Shown: piece after piece, positions 1 to 7,367 of the stretch
How positions within the stretch are numbered: position 1 is the stretch's first letter
Layout of the letters: every line of letters starts with the position of its first letter
Assembly (NCBI GenBank): GCA_946997215.1
Contig: CAMPUL010000010.1
Span: 1 to 47,416 of the forward strand
Direction of reading: 5' to 3'
From: Gardnerella vaginalis
Lineage (GTDB): Bacteria; Actinomycetota; Actinomycetes; Actinomycetales; Bifidobacteriaceae
Length of the DNA: 47,416 nucleotides
The notes under the pieces: model-generated
Databases searched by the model: none
Seen by the model: the letters and a program-made list of their open reading frames with translations, nothing else
Told to the model about the DNA's origin: nothing
Position numbers and translations under genes: made by a program

Positions 1-53
1 GTGCCAATATCATTAATCGCAACCTTGGCGACTTCGTTATTATTCTCTGCCAT
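1..53 (-). CDS. N-terminal fragment of an unidentified protein, cut by the window edge
   Basis: A minus-strand ORF opens with ATG at 53-51 and reads MAENNNEVAKVAINDIG before leaving the window. Only 17 residues are visible, too few to name a family. A purine-rich ribosome site is not obvious: the bases just upstream read ATAAGTA. It follows folD on the same strand with about 160 bases between. That gap holds a GC-rich stretch with two copies of TGCACGCGC near 112-134. No function is proposed. Confidence 0.5.
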   Translation of the reverse strand, partial: MAENNNEVAKVAINDIG

Positions 54-206
54 TACTTATTAGTGGTTTCTTCTTGGGGTGGATATTACTCGATATTAAA
101 TTATGATTTGTGCACGCGCACTATGCACGCGCTCTGTCAATGTTATATATAGGCATAGCCAAAATCGCCGTTTTACTTCGGGCGTGTCGCGCTACTTGAT
201 ATTTAC

Positions 207-228
207 TACTTGCCACTTACTTGCCACT
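207..228 (-). repeat. 11-bp tandem repeat spanning the folD stop codon
   Basis: Two perfect, contiguous copies of AGTGGCAAGTA (minus strand) occupy 228-207. The folD stop TAA (219-217) lies across the junction, so the last sense codons (Ser-Gly-Lys) belong to the first copy. Confidence 0.9.
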
Positions 229-1101
229 TGCTGCGCGCTCAGCCATGTCAACAACATTAGCCAATAGCATTGCACGGGTCATTGGCCCAACTCCACCAGG
301 ATTTGGCGAATACGCTCCCGCGACTTCTCTACAAGCAACATCAACATCGCCTTTTACGCGATATCTTCCCACTTCTTCATCAAAAACGCGCGATACGCCA
401 ACGTCAACCAACACAGCTCCAGGCTTAACATCGCACGGCTTTACAAATCCCGCGCTGCCCATTGCTGCAATAATAACGTCGGAGCGCATCATAATATCGT
501 GCAAATCACGAGTGCGAGTGTGGCACAATGTTACAGTTGCGTCTACTCCCCTGCGAGTAAGAAGCAGTCCGATAGTTCGCCCAACTGTAATACCACGGCC
601 TAAAACGCAAACTTCTTTGCCTTCAAGATTAATGTTATAAGCGTCTAAAAGCTCCAAAATCCCTCGCGGTGTGCAAGGCAACGGAGTTGTAATATCTCCC
701 GAAATATGCATAACAAGCTCGCCCAAATTGTACGGATGCATTCCATCGCAATCTTTTGCAGGGTCTACTGCTTCAATAATCTTCTGGGAATCAACGCCTT
801 TTGGCAAAGGCAATTGCACAATAAATCCTGTGCAAGAAGGGTCATTATTAAGCTGATTTACGGCTTTAAGAATGTCATCTTCGCTAGCGTCTTCTGGCAA
901 ATCGCAGCGGATTGAGCGAATCCCCACTTCTTCGCAATCCTTGTGTTTTCCAGCAACATATTTCAACGACCCAGGGTCGCTTCCAACTAAAAGCGTTCCA
1001 AGCCCTGGATTAATGCCTTTTTCTTTAAGCTTTTCTACTCTATTTTTTAAGTCGCTTTTAATACTTGCAGCTAGCGCTTTTCCATCTAACACAACAACCA
1101 T
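217..1101 (-). CDS. folD: bifunctional methylenetetrahydrofolate dehydrogenase / methenyltetrahydrofolate cyclohydrolase
   Basis: FolD interconverts 5,10-methylene-, 5,10-methenyl- and 10-formyl-tetrahydrofolate in the cytosol and supplies one-carbon units for purine synthesis. The 294-residue length is normal. The N-terminal catalytic part has the conserved Tyr-Lys region in LKYVAGKHKDC (about residues 46-56), followed by GFIVQLPLPKGVD. The Rossmann part carries PCTPRGILELL and the dinucleotide loop GRGITVGRTIGLLLTRRG, with Thr where the family often has Pro. GGVGPMTRAMLLANV closes the fold. ATG 1101 is preceded by GGGGAG at good spacing. It is divergent from the binding-lipoprotein gene. 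The 3' end lies in an 11-bp tandem repeat. Confidence 0.96.
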   Translation of the reverse strand: MVVVLDGKALAASIKSDLKNRVEKLKEKGINPGLGTLLVGSDPGSLKYVAGKHKDCEEVGIRSIRCDLPEDASEDDILKAVNQLNNDPSCTGFIVQLPLPKGVDSQKIIEAVDPAKDCDGMHPYNLGELVMHISGDITTPLPCTPRGILELLDAYNINLEGKEVCVLGRGITVGRTIGLLLTRRGVDATVTLCHTRTRDLHDIMMRSDVIIAAMGSAGFVKPCDVKPGAVLVDVGVSRVFDEEVGRYRVKGDVDVACREVAGAYSPNPGGVGPMTRAMLLANVVDMAERAASGK

Positions 1102-1400
1102 GATTCACTCCCCAACTCGTATGTTAATTCTTATGTTCAACTTACAAATCATCTAACACAATTCGTACGCGTAGGATATTCGTATGGATAGGCTACCGTG
1201 AGGTATCGAAGTGCGCGACACAAAGCATCGCGACACAACTGCTAATAACTGAATATTATAATAGAATGGTATTTATATTGCATAAGCAAGCTACTGCGAG
1301 CCTTTGAAAAATAAGCCTTGCAACAGACAAGCCTTGCAACAAGCTACAACGAGTTTTAACAAGTGCTAATGCGAATAACACTGACGGAAGGGGCGCAAAG
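1102..1400. other. intergenic region between divergent folD and the lipoprotein gene
   Basis: This region must hold both promoters. A 16-bp direct repeat with core AAGCCTTGCAACA occurs twice near 1312-1340, about 60 bases before the lipoprotein start. GCGACAC occurs twice near 1213-1235. No RNA gene or recognisable riboswitch was seen. Confidence 0.5.
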
Positions 1401-2471
1401 ATGTGCGAAAATATTTTTCATTTAAGTCGCGCAAAGAAGATATGCAAAGCTGTTTTAGCGTGCATAATTGTTCCATCAATGTTGATTGGCATAGCTGGGT
1501 GCGGTGCAAGCTCGCAATCTTCTAAAGCTCCAACGCAACCCAAAAAGGAAGTTAAGCAAATTAAGGTTGTTTCCACTCTTGAATCTTGGGCAAGTTTAGC
1601 TAGAGAAATCGGCGGAAATGATGTTGAAGTGCAATCTATAATCAGCAATCCAGATACCGATATGTCTACATTTAAGCCGTCTAGTAAAGATTTGCAAAAG
1701 CTGTATTCTGCGCAAGTTGTTGTGTCAAATGGCGCTGGATACGATAGTTGGGTTGCAAAGCATACGTCTAAAAGCAGCGAGATTGTAAACGCAGCTTCTA
1801 CAGTAGGCGCGCTAAATGGCGACAATCCTTATCTTTGGTTCTCAAAAGATGCTAGAAACGAGATGGCTTCTAGCATTTGCAACGCTTTTTCTAAAGTCCT
1901 TCCTTCAAAAAAGAAGGTTTTTGCTAAAAGACTTGACGCAGTTAAATCGCAAGAAAATAAGCTTGACGAATATCTTGCAAACTTTGCTAAAAGTCACAAA
2001 AAGTTTAAGTACGCTTCAATAAATCCTGTTCTTTTCTGGCTTATGTCCGATATGGGAATCAGCGATTCTGCGCCTAAAGCATATGCTCAGCAAGTAGCGC
2101 AAGGCGACGAAGTAGACAAAGCTAATATAGATGAATTCCAAAAACTTATTGAAGAACGAAAATTCGACGTACTTATAAGCAATAGTCAGCGTAAAGGCGA
2201 CGATATTAGCATTTTGACAGGAACTGCTGGCAGAAGCTACACGTCTGTAATGTGGGTTAATGAGCTTATGCCAACGTATGCAACAGATTTAAGAAAATGG
2301 GTTATGAAGATTTGCGAAGACATTGATAACGCAAGCAAAACTACGACCGATATGCGCAAAGACTTAGCAAAGCAAGAAGCTGATCAAAAGAAGCCTATTA
2401 CCGAGAAGCCGACTGTTTCTCAGCCAGATCCAAGCAGGTCTAACGAGGGCCAGCAAGATCCTGGAAAGTAG
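1401..2471 (+). CDS. metal-type (ZnuA/TroA-like) ABC substrate-binding lipoprotein with degenerate ligand residues
   Basis: The 356-residue protein starts after GGAAGGGG. It has a lipoprotein signal: basic N-terminus, hydrophobic stretch, lipobox IAGC with Cys34. The body follows cluster A-I (ZnuA/TroA) binding proteins: a VVSTLESWASLAREIGG opening strand, YSAQVVVSNGAGYDSW matching the family NG.G.D.W block, then a long helix and a C-terminal lobe. The three histidines that normally bind Zn or Mn are not where expected: the DPH-type motif reads DMS (about residues 87-89), NPH.W reads NPYLWF (142-147), and the linker His site reads INPVLFW. The C-terminus is Lys/Pro/Asp-rich and probably disordered. 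No permease or ATPase is adjacent, so it is an orphan here. Substrate unknown. Confidence 0.8.
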   Translation: MCENIFHLSRAKKICKAVLACIIVPSMLIGIAGCGASSQSSKAPTQPKKEVKQIKVVSTLESWASLAREIGGNDVEVQSIISNPDTDMSTFKPSSKDLQKLYSAQVVVSNGAGYDSWVAKHTSKSSEIVNAASTVGALNGDNPYLWFSKDARNEMASSICNAFSKVLPSKKKVFAKRLDAVKSQENKLDEYLANFAKSHKKFKYASINPVLFWLMSDMGISDSAPKAYAQQVAQGDEVDKANIDEFQKLIEERKFDVLISNSQRKGDDISILTGTAGRSYTSVMWVNELMPTYATDLRKWVMKICEDIDNASKTTTDMRKDLAKQEADQKKPITEKPTVSQPDPSRSNEGQQDPGK

Positions 2472-2604
2472 GCGCACGCTTGAGAATGCGTAGATAATAA
2501 ATACTTCATACTATTTATTAGCAATTACTTACGATTATTAGCAATTAGTTACGAATTAAAGATTTGCTGGCGATTTATCTGCAATCACTCGCAATCATCT
2601 GCAA
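2472..2604. repeat. 20-bp direct repeat between convergent genes
   Basis: Two near-identical 20-base units, beginning TTATTAGCAATTA and ending TTACGA, lie at about 2516-2555 between the lipoprotein gene and convergent pcp. No U-tract terminator is evident. The pcp 3' array begins just after. Confidence 0.6.
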
Positions 2605-2634
2605 TCACCCGTAATCACTCGCAATCACTTGCAA
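2581..2634 (-). repeat. 10-bp tandem array (five units) spanning the pcp stop codon
   Basis: On the plus strand the units read GCAATCACTC, GCAATCATCT, GCAATCACCC, GTAATCACTC, GCAATCACTT, in exact 10-base register. The pcp stop (2607-2605, TGA) lies in the third unit. Two units therefore encode the last residues and the others are downstream. The period is not a multiple of three. Confidence 0.92.
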
Positions 2635-3213
2635 CGCAACTTCAATACCTCGAAGCATATCATCTAAACTCATAGAACTCGTACTCGGCTTATTGAGAAC
2701 TTGCTCAGGCAAATACGGAACGTGAATAAAACCGCTCTTAATCGGCAATTTTTTAGTCTGGCAATAATTACAAACACTGTAAAGCACGTCATTACACACG
2801 TATGCGCCAGCAGAAAAAGACACAGACGCAGGCAATTTTGCTTTATTTAAAGCATCAACTATGTTCACAACTGGCAAAGTCGCTTTATAAGCCACATCAC
2901 CATCTTGCACAACAGGCTCATACCAAGGCTTATATCCACTATTATCTGGTATGCGTGCAGCTCTACAGTTAATGCCAACATACTCAACGTTAAAACAAGC
3001 AGAACCGCCAAATTGCCCTAGCGAAAGCACAGCATTAGGGCTAACTTCCTCTATTTTCTCAATAACTTTTTGCGCACCCTTGTTAAATTCCGTAGGAATC
3101 TGCAAACGAACAAGTTCCACACCCTCAGGCGCATGCACTGATTGCGCAATCTCCCACGACGGATTTATAGACTCATTATCAAACGGCGTAAAACCAGTAA
3201 TCAAAATACGCAT
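2605..3213 (-). CDS. pcp: pyrrolidone-carboxylate peptidase (pyroglutamyl peptidase I)
   Basis: This cytosolic cysteine peptidase (family C15) removes N-terminal pyroglutamate. At 202 residues it is slightly shorter than the usual 210-215. The opening RILITGFTPFDNESINPSWE is diagnostic. The catalytic Glu is in the VEYVGINCRAARIPDN block, Cys in SAGAYVCNDVLY, and His in GFIHVPYLPEQ, in family order. ATG 3213 follows GGGGG. The C-terminus LQVIASDYG is encoded by the first units of the 10-bp array, so the end has probably been rewritten by repeat expansion. A second 10-bp array sits just upstream of the start. Confidence 0.94.
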   Translation of the reverse strand: MRILITGFTPFDNESINPSWEIAQSVHAPEGVELVRLQIPTEFNKGAQKVIEKIEEVSPNAVLSLGQFGGSACFNVEYVGINCRAARIPDNSGYKPWYEPVVQDGDVAYKATLPVVNIVDALNKAKLPASVSFSAGAYVCNDVLYSVCNYCQTKKLPIKSGFIHVPYLPEQVLNKPSTSSMSLDDMLRGIEVALQVIASDYG

Positions 3214-3240
3214 TAAAATACCCCCTCATACAACTCTTAC

Positions 3241-3300
3241 TTATCAAGCTTTATCAAACTTTATAAAACTTTATAAAACTTTATAAAACTTTATCAAAAT
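3241..3300 (-). repeat. six-unit 10-bp array of -10-like boxes upstream of pcp
   Basis: Plus-strand units TTATCAAGCT, TTATCAAACT, TTATAAAACT (three times) and TTATCAAAAT fill 3241-3300, starting 28 bases before the pcp ATG. On the minus strand they read as repeated TTTTATAA or TTTGATAA boxes, one per helical turn. This may be a promoter array whose strength depends on copy number. Confidence 0.75.
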
Positions 3301-3593
3301 GCATTGCAAAAACTGTATATACGTATACACACTAATACACTTGTATAGAACATTCATGATTCTATTACTTACTTCACGTTCATAGCAAAGTCTAAATGGT
3401 AATTACAACTTATACAATAATCAAAAAACAACACACCTAGACTCACGATTAGCAAGACTCGTCTTAGTGTAATATGATTGTCTACTGGCGCGTGCTTAAC
3501 GAACAATGTTGTTAACAGCGCGCATATAAAACAATATAAATAAACCATATAAATACAGATAAATTAAAAATCAATGACGAAAAGAGATTACCG
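3301..3593. promoter_or_regulatory. nox upstream region with imperfect palindrome and TGTTAACA box
   Basis: An imperfect inverted repeat (GCGCGTGCTTAAC against GTTAACAGCGCGC, about 10 of 13 pairs) spans roughly 3488-3523. It contains the 8-bp palindrome TGTTAACA at 3510-3517, 77 bases before the nox start. It could be an operator or a 5' UTR hairpin. The same 8-mer recurs upstream of the antiporter gene and xfp. Confidence 0.4.
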
Positions 3594-4934
3594 ATGACCA
3601 AGATTATTCAAATTGGCGCAAATCATGCTGGCACTGCCTGCGCTAACACCATTTTGAGCTACCCAGGAAACGATCTTACAATCTACGATCAAAATAGCAA
3701 CATTTCCTTCCTTGGCTGCGGTATGGCTTTGTGGATTGGCAAGCAGATTCAAAGCAGCGATGGCCTGTTCTACCAGAAGCCAGAAGATTTCGTTAAAAAA
3801 GGCGCAAAAGTAAATCTGGAAAGCAAAGTTCTAGACATTGATTATGCAAAGAAAGAAGTTACTGTAGAGCTTAAAGACGGCACTGTTATTCACGATTCTT
3901 ACGATAAACTCGTTCTAGCTACTGGCAGCCTTCCAAACAAGCCACGCATTAAAGGCATTGACTTGGAAAACGTGCAAATGGTAAAGCTTTTCCAGAATGC
4001 TCAAACTGTTATTGCTAAGCTCAAAGAGCGTGATTTCCGTAATGTTGTGGTTCTTGGCGGCGGCTACATTGGTGTGGAACTTGCGGAAGCATTTGAACGT
4101 TTGAACAAGAACGTAACTCTTATTGACATGGAAGACCATATTCTTAACGGCTACTTTGACCCAGAGTTTTCCGATAATTTGAAGCAAATTATGGAGAATA
4201 AAGGCATTAAGTTTGAACTTGGTCAAACTGTTGAAGAAATTGTTGGAGACACTGAAGTTAAGGCTGTTAAAACAAGCAAAGGCACTTACGAAGCCGACAT
4301 GGTGATTTGCGCTATTGGCTTCCACCCAAACGTTGCGCTCGGCAAAGACCACTTAAAGCAGTATACTAACGGCGCTTTCCTAGTTGATAAAAAGCAGCAG
4401 ACTTCCGACCCAGACGTGTACGCAATCGGCGACTGCGCTACAATCTACGACAACGCTCGAGACCGCGTAAATTACATTGCGCTCGCAACTAACGCCGTTC
4501 GAAGCGGCTTGATTGCAGGTCACAACGTTTGCGGAACTCCTGTAGAAACTGAGGGCGTGCAAGGCTCTAGCGCAATGATGATCTACGATTACAAGCTTGT
4601 TTGCACCGGCTTAAGCTTGTCTGCCGCTCAAAAAGAGGGCATGGATGTTGATTACGTTGATTTTGAGGATACTCAAAAGCCTGCGTTTATGGAAGTTGAG
4701 AATCCAAAGGTGAAGATTCGCATCGTTTACAAGAAGGATTCTAAGGTTATTGTTGGCTGCCAGTTGGCTTCTAACTACGATATGTCTGCCGCAATTCACC
4801 TGTTCTCGCTGGCTATTCAAAAGAAGGTCACTATTAAGGAACTTGCTTTGTGCGACATCTTCTTCATGCCTCACTTCAATCAGCCGTACAATTACATTAC
4901 GATGGCTGCTTACACGGCTTTACTTAAGGGCTGA
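3594..4934 (+). CDS. nox: NADH oxidase, water-forming type (CoA-disulfide-reductase family flavoprotein)
   Basis: The enzyme re-oxidises NADH with O2, probably to water, in the cytosol. This helps a fermenter tolerate oxygen and balance NAD. Of 446 residues, the first FAD block is IIQIGANHAGTACANTIL with the family His11. The redox-active Cys42 lies in SFLGCGMALWIG. The NAD-binding block is VVVLGGGYIGVELAEAF (about 147-163). The second FAD motif is DVYAIGDCA, and a C-terminal dimerisation domain follows. The flanking residues favour Nox over a CoA-disulfide reductase, but the families are close. ATG 3594 has a weak AAAGAG site. The gene ends in ATTAGC repeats and a clear terminator. Confidence 0.9.
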   Translation: MTKIIQIGANHAGTACANTILSYPGNDLTIYDQNSNISFLGCGMALWIGKQIQSSDGLFYQKPEDFVKKGAKVNLESKVLDIDYAKKEVTVELKDGTVIHDSYDKLVLATGSLPNKPRIKGIDLENVQMVKLFQNAQTVIAKLKERDFRNVVVLGGGYIGVELAEAFERLNKNVTLIDMEDHILNGYFDPEFSDNLKQIMENKGIKFELGQTVEEIVGDTEVKAVKTSKGTYEADMVICAIGFHPNVALGKDHLKQYTNGAFLVDKKQQTSDPDVYAIGDCATIYDNARDRVNYIALATNAVRSGLIAGHNVCGTPVETEGVQGSSAMMIYDYKLVCTGLSLSAAQKEGMDVDYVDFEDTQKPAFMEVENPKVKIRIVYKKDSKVIVGCQLASNYDMSAAIHLFSLAIQKKVTIKELALCDIFFMPHFNQPYNYITMAAYTALLKG

Positions 4935-4978
4935 TTAGCTTCTACTATTAGCCTCTGCGATTAGCTTCTTATTAGCTT
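4933..4978 (+). repeat. ATTAGC-core repeats spanning the nox stop codon
   Basis: Four copies of a degenerate unit with core ATTAGCTTCT follow one another from the last base of the stop TGA (4932-4934) to about 4978, with spacers of several bases. Confidence 0.75.
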
Positions 4979-4992
4979 AAATCGCGTTTATT

Positions 4993-5037
4993 AAACCAAG
5001 CAATTTGTTCTATAATGGAGCAGTTGCTTGGTTTTTT
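4993..5037 (+). terminator. intrinsic terminator of nox
   Basis: AAACCAAGCAA (4993-5003) pairs with TTGCTTGGTTT (5024-5034) and is followed by T-rich sequence, a typical stem and U-tract. The loop contains TATAAT. Confidence 0.85.
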
Positions 5038-5114
5038 AATCATCCGCGCACAAATCGCGAACCAAAACGCGCATATTAGCGTAAGACGTACAAATTAAAA
5101 CAAAGGAGTCTAGG

Positions 5115-6248
5115 ATGAAGCAGCTCTCTATTAAGCCAACTATTCACAAATTCGAGAACGCTCGTGATTTTTCGCAAGAATTTAAGCTTGGCAAGAACGA
5201 TTTGGTTATTACAAACAAGTACATTTGGGAACCTTATTTTGGCGATTTAAACCTTGATTGCAATGTGATTTTCCAAGAAAACTACGGCAAAGGCGAGCCA
5301 AGTGACGAAATGGTTGACGCGATTGTTCGCGATATTCGCACTACCCCAAAGCGCGTGATTGGCATTGGCGGCGGCACCGTTTTGGATATTTCTAAAGTTT
5401 GCGCGTTAAAGCAAACAAGCCCACTCGAAGACTTGATTGACGGCAAGATTCCTGCGCAAAAAGGCGCGGATCTTATTCTTGTTCCAACTACTTGCGGAAC
5501 TGGCTCAGAAGTTACCAACGTTGCCGTGTTCTCTCTTACAAAGCGCAACACTAAAAAGGGCTTAGCAAACGATGCTTGCTACGCTACAGACGCAGTTCTT
5601 ATTCCAGAATTGTTAAAGAGCCTTCCAGATTACGTTTTTGCAACCAGCTCTATTGACGCTCTTACTCATTCGATTGAGTCTGCGCTCTCCCCTATTGCAA
5701 CAGAGCTTACAAAAATGTTTAGTTACAAGGCTTGCGGGCTTATTTTGCAAAGCTATATGCGAGTTGTTAAAGAAGGCAGCAGCGCAAAAAGTCAAGTTGT
5801 AAGCGACTTGGTTTCTGCAAGCCTTTACGCTGGCATTGCTTTTGGTAACGCTGGATGCGGTTGCGTGCACGCTATGGCTTATCCACTTGGCGGCACTTTC
5901 CACGTGGCTCATGGCGAAACAAATGCTGCTCTTCTTACAAGCGTTTTGCGCTACTATGCTAAGCATGATGCAGAAAACAGTACTAGCGCCGAAAACACTG
6001 AGCTTTCTAAGCTTTTTGACTTTATGGCAAATATTCTTGAATGCCAAAAGGCAGATGTATTAGATAAGCTTGACGAAGTTCTTAACACAATTTTGACTAA
6101 GCACAAGCTTCACGAGTATGGCATGAGCGAAGATATGATTCAAAGCTGGGCTGCAAGCGTTGTTAAAGAGCAGCAACGACTTTTGAAGAATTCGTACATG
6201 CATATGAGCGAAGATGCTATTGCCGAAGTTTACGCATCTACTTTCTAA
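5115..6248 (+). CDS. iron-containing alcohol dehydrogenase (4-hydroxybutyrate dehydrogenase-like)
   Basis: This 377-residue group III alcohol dehydrogenase probably reduces a short aldehyde, or oxidises an alcohol, with NAD(P). NAD-binding residues are in VIGIGGGTVLDISKV (81-95) and PTTCGTGSEVTNVAVF. The metal ligands are visible as Asp181 and His185 in SSIDALTHSIES, His252 in CGCVHAMAYPLGG and His266 in FHVAHGETN. The family resemblance is to clostridial 4-hydroxybutyrate dehydrogenases, but the physiological substrate cannot be read from sequence. ATG 5115 follows AAAGGAG at ideal spacing. The gene stands alone between two terminators and may be an NADH sink. Confidence 0.85.
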   Translation: MKQLSIKPTIHKFENARDFSQEFKLGKNDLVITNKYIWEPYFGDLNLDCNVIFQENYGKGEPSDEMVDAIVRDIRTTPKRVIGIGGGTVLDISKVCALKQTSPLEDLIDGKIPAQKGADLILVPTTCGTGSEVTNVAVFSLTKRNTKKGLANDACYATDAVLIPELLKSLPDYVFATSSIDALTHSIESALSPIATELTKMFSYKACGLILQSYMRVVKEGSSAKSQVVSDLVSASLYAGIAFGNAGCGCVHAMAYPLGGTFHVAHGETNAALLTSVLRYYAKHDAENSTSAENTELSKLFDFMANILECQKADVLDKLDEVLNTILTKHKLHEYGMSEDMIQSWAASVVKEQQRLLKNSYMHMSEDAIAEVYASTF

Positions 6249-6306
6249 AATATAGTTAACAGTGAGATTTTCAATTATTAACGAAAATTTCTCATCTTCT
6301 CAAAGG

Positions 6307-6339
6307 TAGACCCTACAAATCTTGTAGGGTCTATTTTTA
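6307..6339 (+). terminator. intrinsic terminator of the alcohol dehydrogenase gene
   Basis: TAGACCCTACA and TGTAGGGTCTA form an 11-bp perfect stem with a short loop, followed by TTTTTA. Confidence 0.92.
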
Positions 6340-6360
6340 TTCTCACAGCTTGCTTACTTC

Positions 6361-6422
6361 GTTAGATTTCCATCCGTTAGATTTCCGTCCATTCGTTAGA
6401 ATGCTGTTCGTTAGATTTCCGC
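6361..6422 (-). repeat. repeat array spanning the tenA stop codon
   Basis: The core CGTTAGA, usually extended to CGTTAGATTTCC, occurs four times. On the minus strand each unit reads GGAAATCTAACG or a variant, repeating the stop triplet TAA. The true stop is at 6413-6411. Confidence 0.88.
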
Positions 6423-7064
6423 AGGAGTCTCATACGAATTATCGAAGAACATGCGCTCCAGCTTTACTGCGCGAGCAAAATATTCTCGAGCAATATCAGC
6501 ATCCTTAGGACCAATACGATCCAACTCATCACGCAAGAACCCTACAAACTTGTGGAATCCTTCATAATCATGCAGGTCGATCCACTGGTAATGAACCTTG
6601 CGTTCAGGACGCTTACCTTCAGCGTTTGATGCCCACGTAAGATATATCCATTCCGTAACGTTTAACACGGCTAGCACGGCAGCATAATGTCCACTGTGAG
6701 CCGCGTCTAAAAACATCTTTTTAAATTCGCGAGTTGCTTCAGTGTCTGGAATTTTATTGCGGAAAGATTCAGGAGTATTAAATTCGTTAAACGCATCCAC
6801 AAAATACGTATTCTCATCTCCCGCTACCTCACCAATATATTTCGAAAACACGAGACGAGAATCAAGTGTGTCTGCTGTCGTAACTGCAGCACCAAGCAGA
6901 GCCAAGAAACTATCTAAAAATCGGTAGTCTTGAATTAAATATCCAGCTAATACAGCATCAGGAATAGTGCCATCAACTAACTCGTTAACAAAACGATGAT
7001 GAATAGCAGCATCCCATGTTTCGATATTCTCATTTTTTAATTCGTCGGTAAATCGTGCAGCCAT
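6411..7064 (-). CDS. TenA-family protein (TenA_E type aminopyrimidine hydrolase / thiaminase II-like)
   Basis: TenA proteins hydrolyse thiamine breakdown products to salvage the pyrimidine moiety. The all-helical 217-residue body shows LAGYLIQDYRFLDSF (family Q/D/Y/F contacts), a conserved GDE in YIGEVAGDENTYF, and a terminal YFARAVKLERMFFDNSY block. The active-site helix reads VLNVTEWIYLTWAS: no catalytic Cys as in thiaminase II, and a Glu nearby, as in the Cys-less TenA_E subgroup. Deaminase or formylaminopyrimidine salvage is therefore likelier than thiaminase. ATG 7064 is preferred over GTG 7070 because AAAGGAC is 7 bases upstream of the ATG. The stop lies in a tandem array. It fits functionally with ykoEDC at 42.4-45.7 kb. 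Confidence 0.83.
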   Translation of the reverse strand: MAARFTDELKNENIETWDAAIHHRFVNELVDGTIPDAVLAGYLIQDYRFLDSFLALLGAAVTTADTLDSRLVFSKYIGEVAGDENTYFVDAFNEFNTPESFRNKIPDTEATREFKKMFLDAAHSGHYAAVLAVLNVTEWIYLTWASNAEGKRPERKVHYQWIDLHDYEGFHKFVGFLRDELDRIGPKDADIAREYFARAVKLERMFFDNSYETPAEI

Positions 7065-7190
7065 TGACACGTCCTTTCCCTCTGTAATTCATATAAGCCC
7101 TTAGGTAGCTTAATATAATTGCGCATAGTTGCGTTAGCCATACCAGTTACGCCATAAGTTACGGTTCACATATAGTCGTATAGTTATGCA

Positions 7191-7295
7191 CAACCGAGCA
7201 CTGCTCGTACACCTAGCTGAACAACTACGCTAGTATGAACAATATCATAAGTAGTCATACTTAACTTGGGTACAAATTTGAGCAGCACTCGGTTG
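7191..7295. other. widely spaced inverted repeat between yhgE-like gene and tenA
   Basis: CAACCGAGCACTGCTC (7191-7206) is matched at 14 of 16 positions by the complement of 7280-7295. A smaller GTATGA/TCATAC pair lies between. It could be a folded 3' end of the yhgE-like transcript or a tenA leader. No U-tract is seen. The rest of the gap holds no gene. Confidence 0.4.
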
Positions 7296-7367
7296 CAATT
7301 TTTATATTATGGCAACTTCAGTAACTTCAGCAATCACAGTAATTACTCCCTACTCATTGTCGTATTC

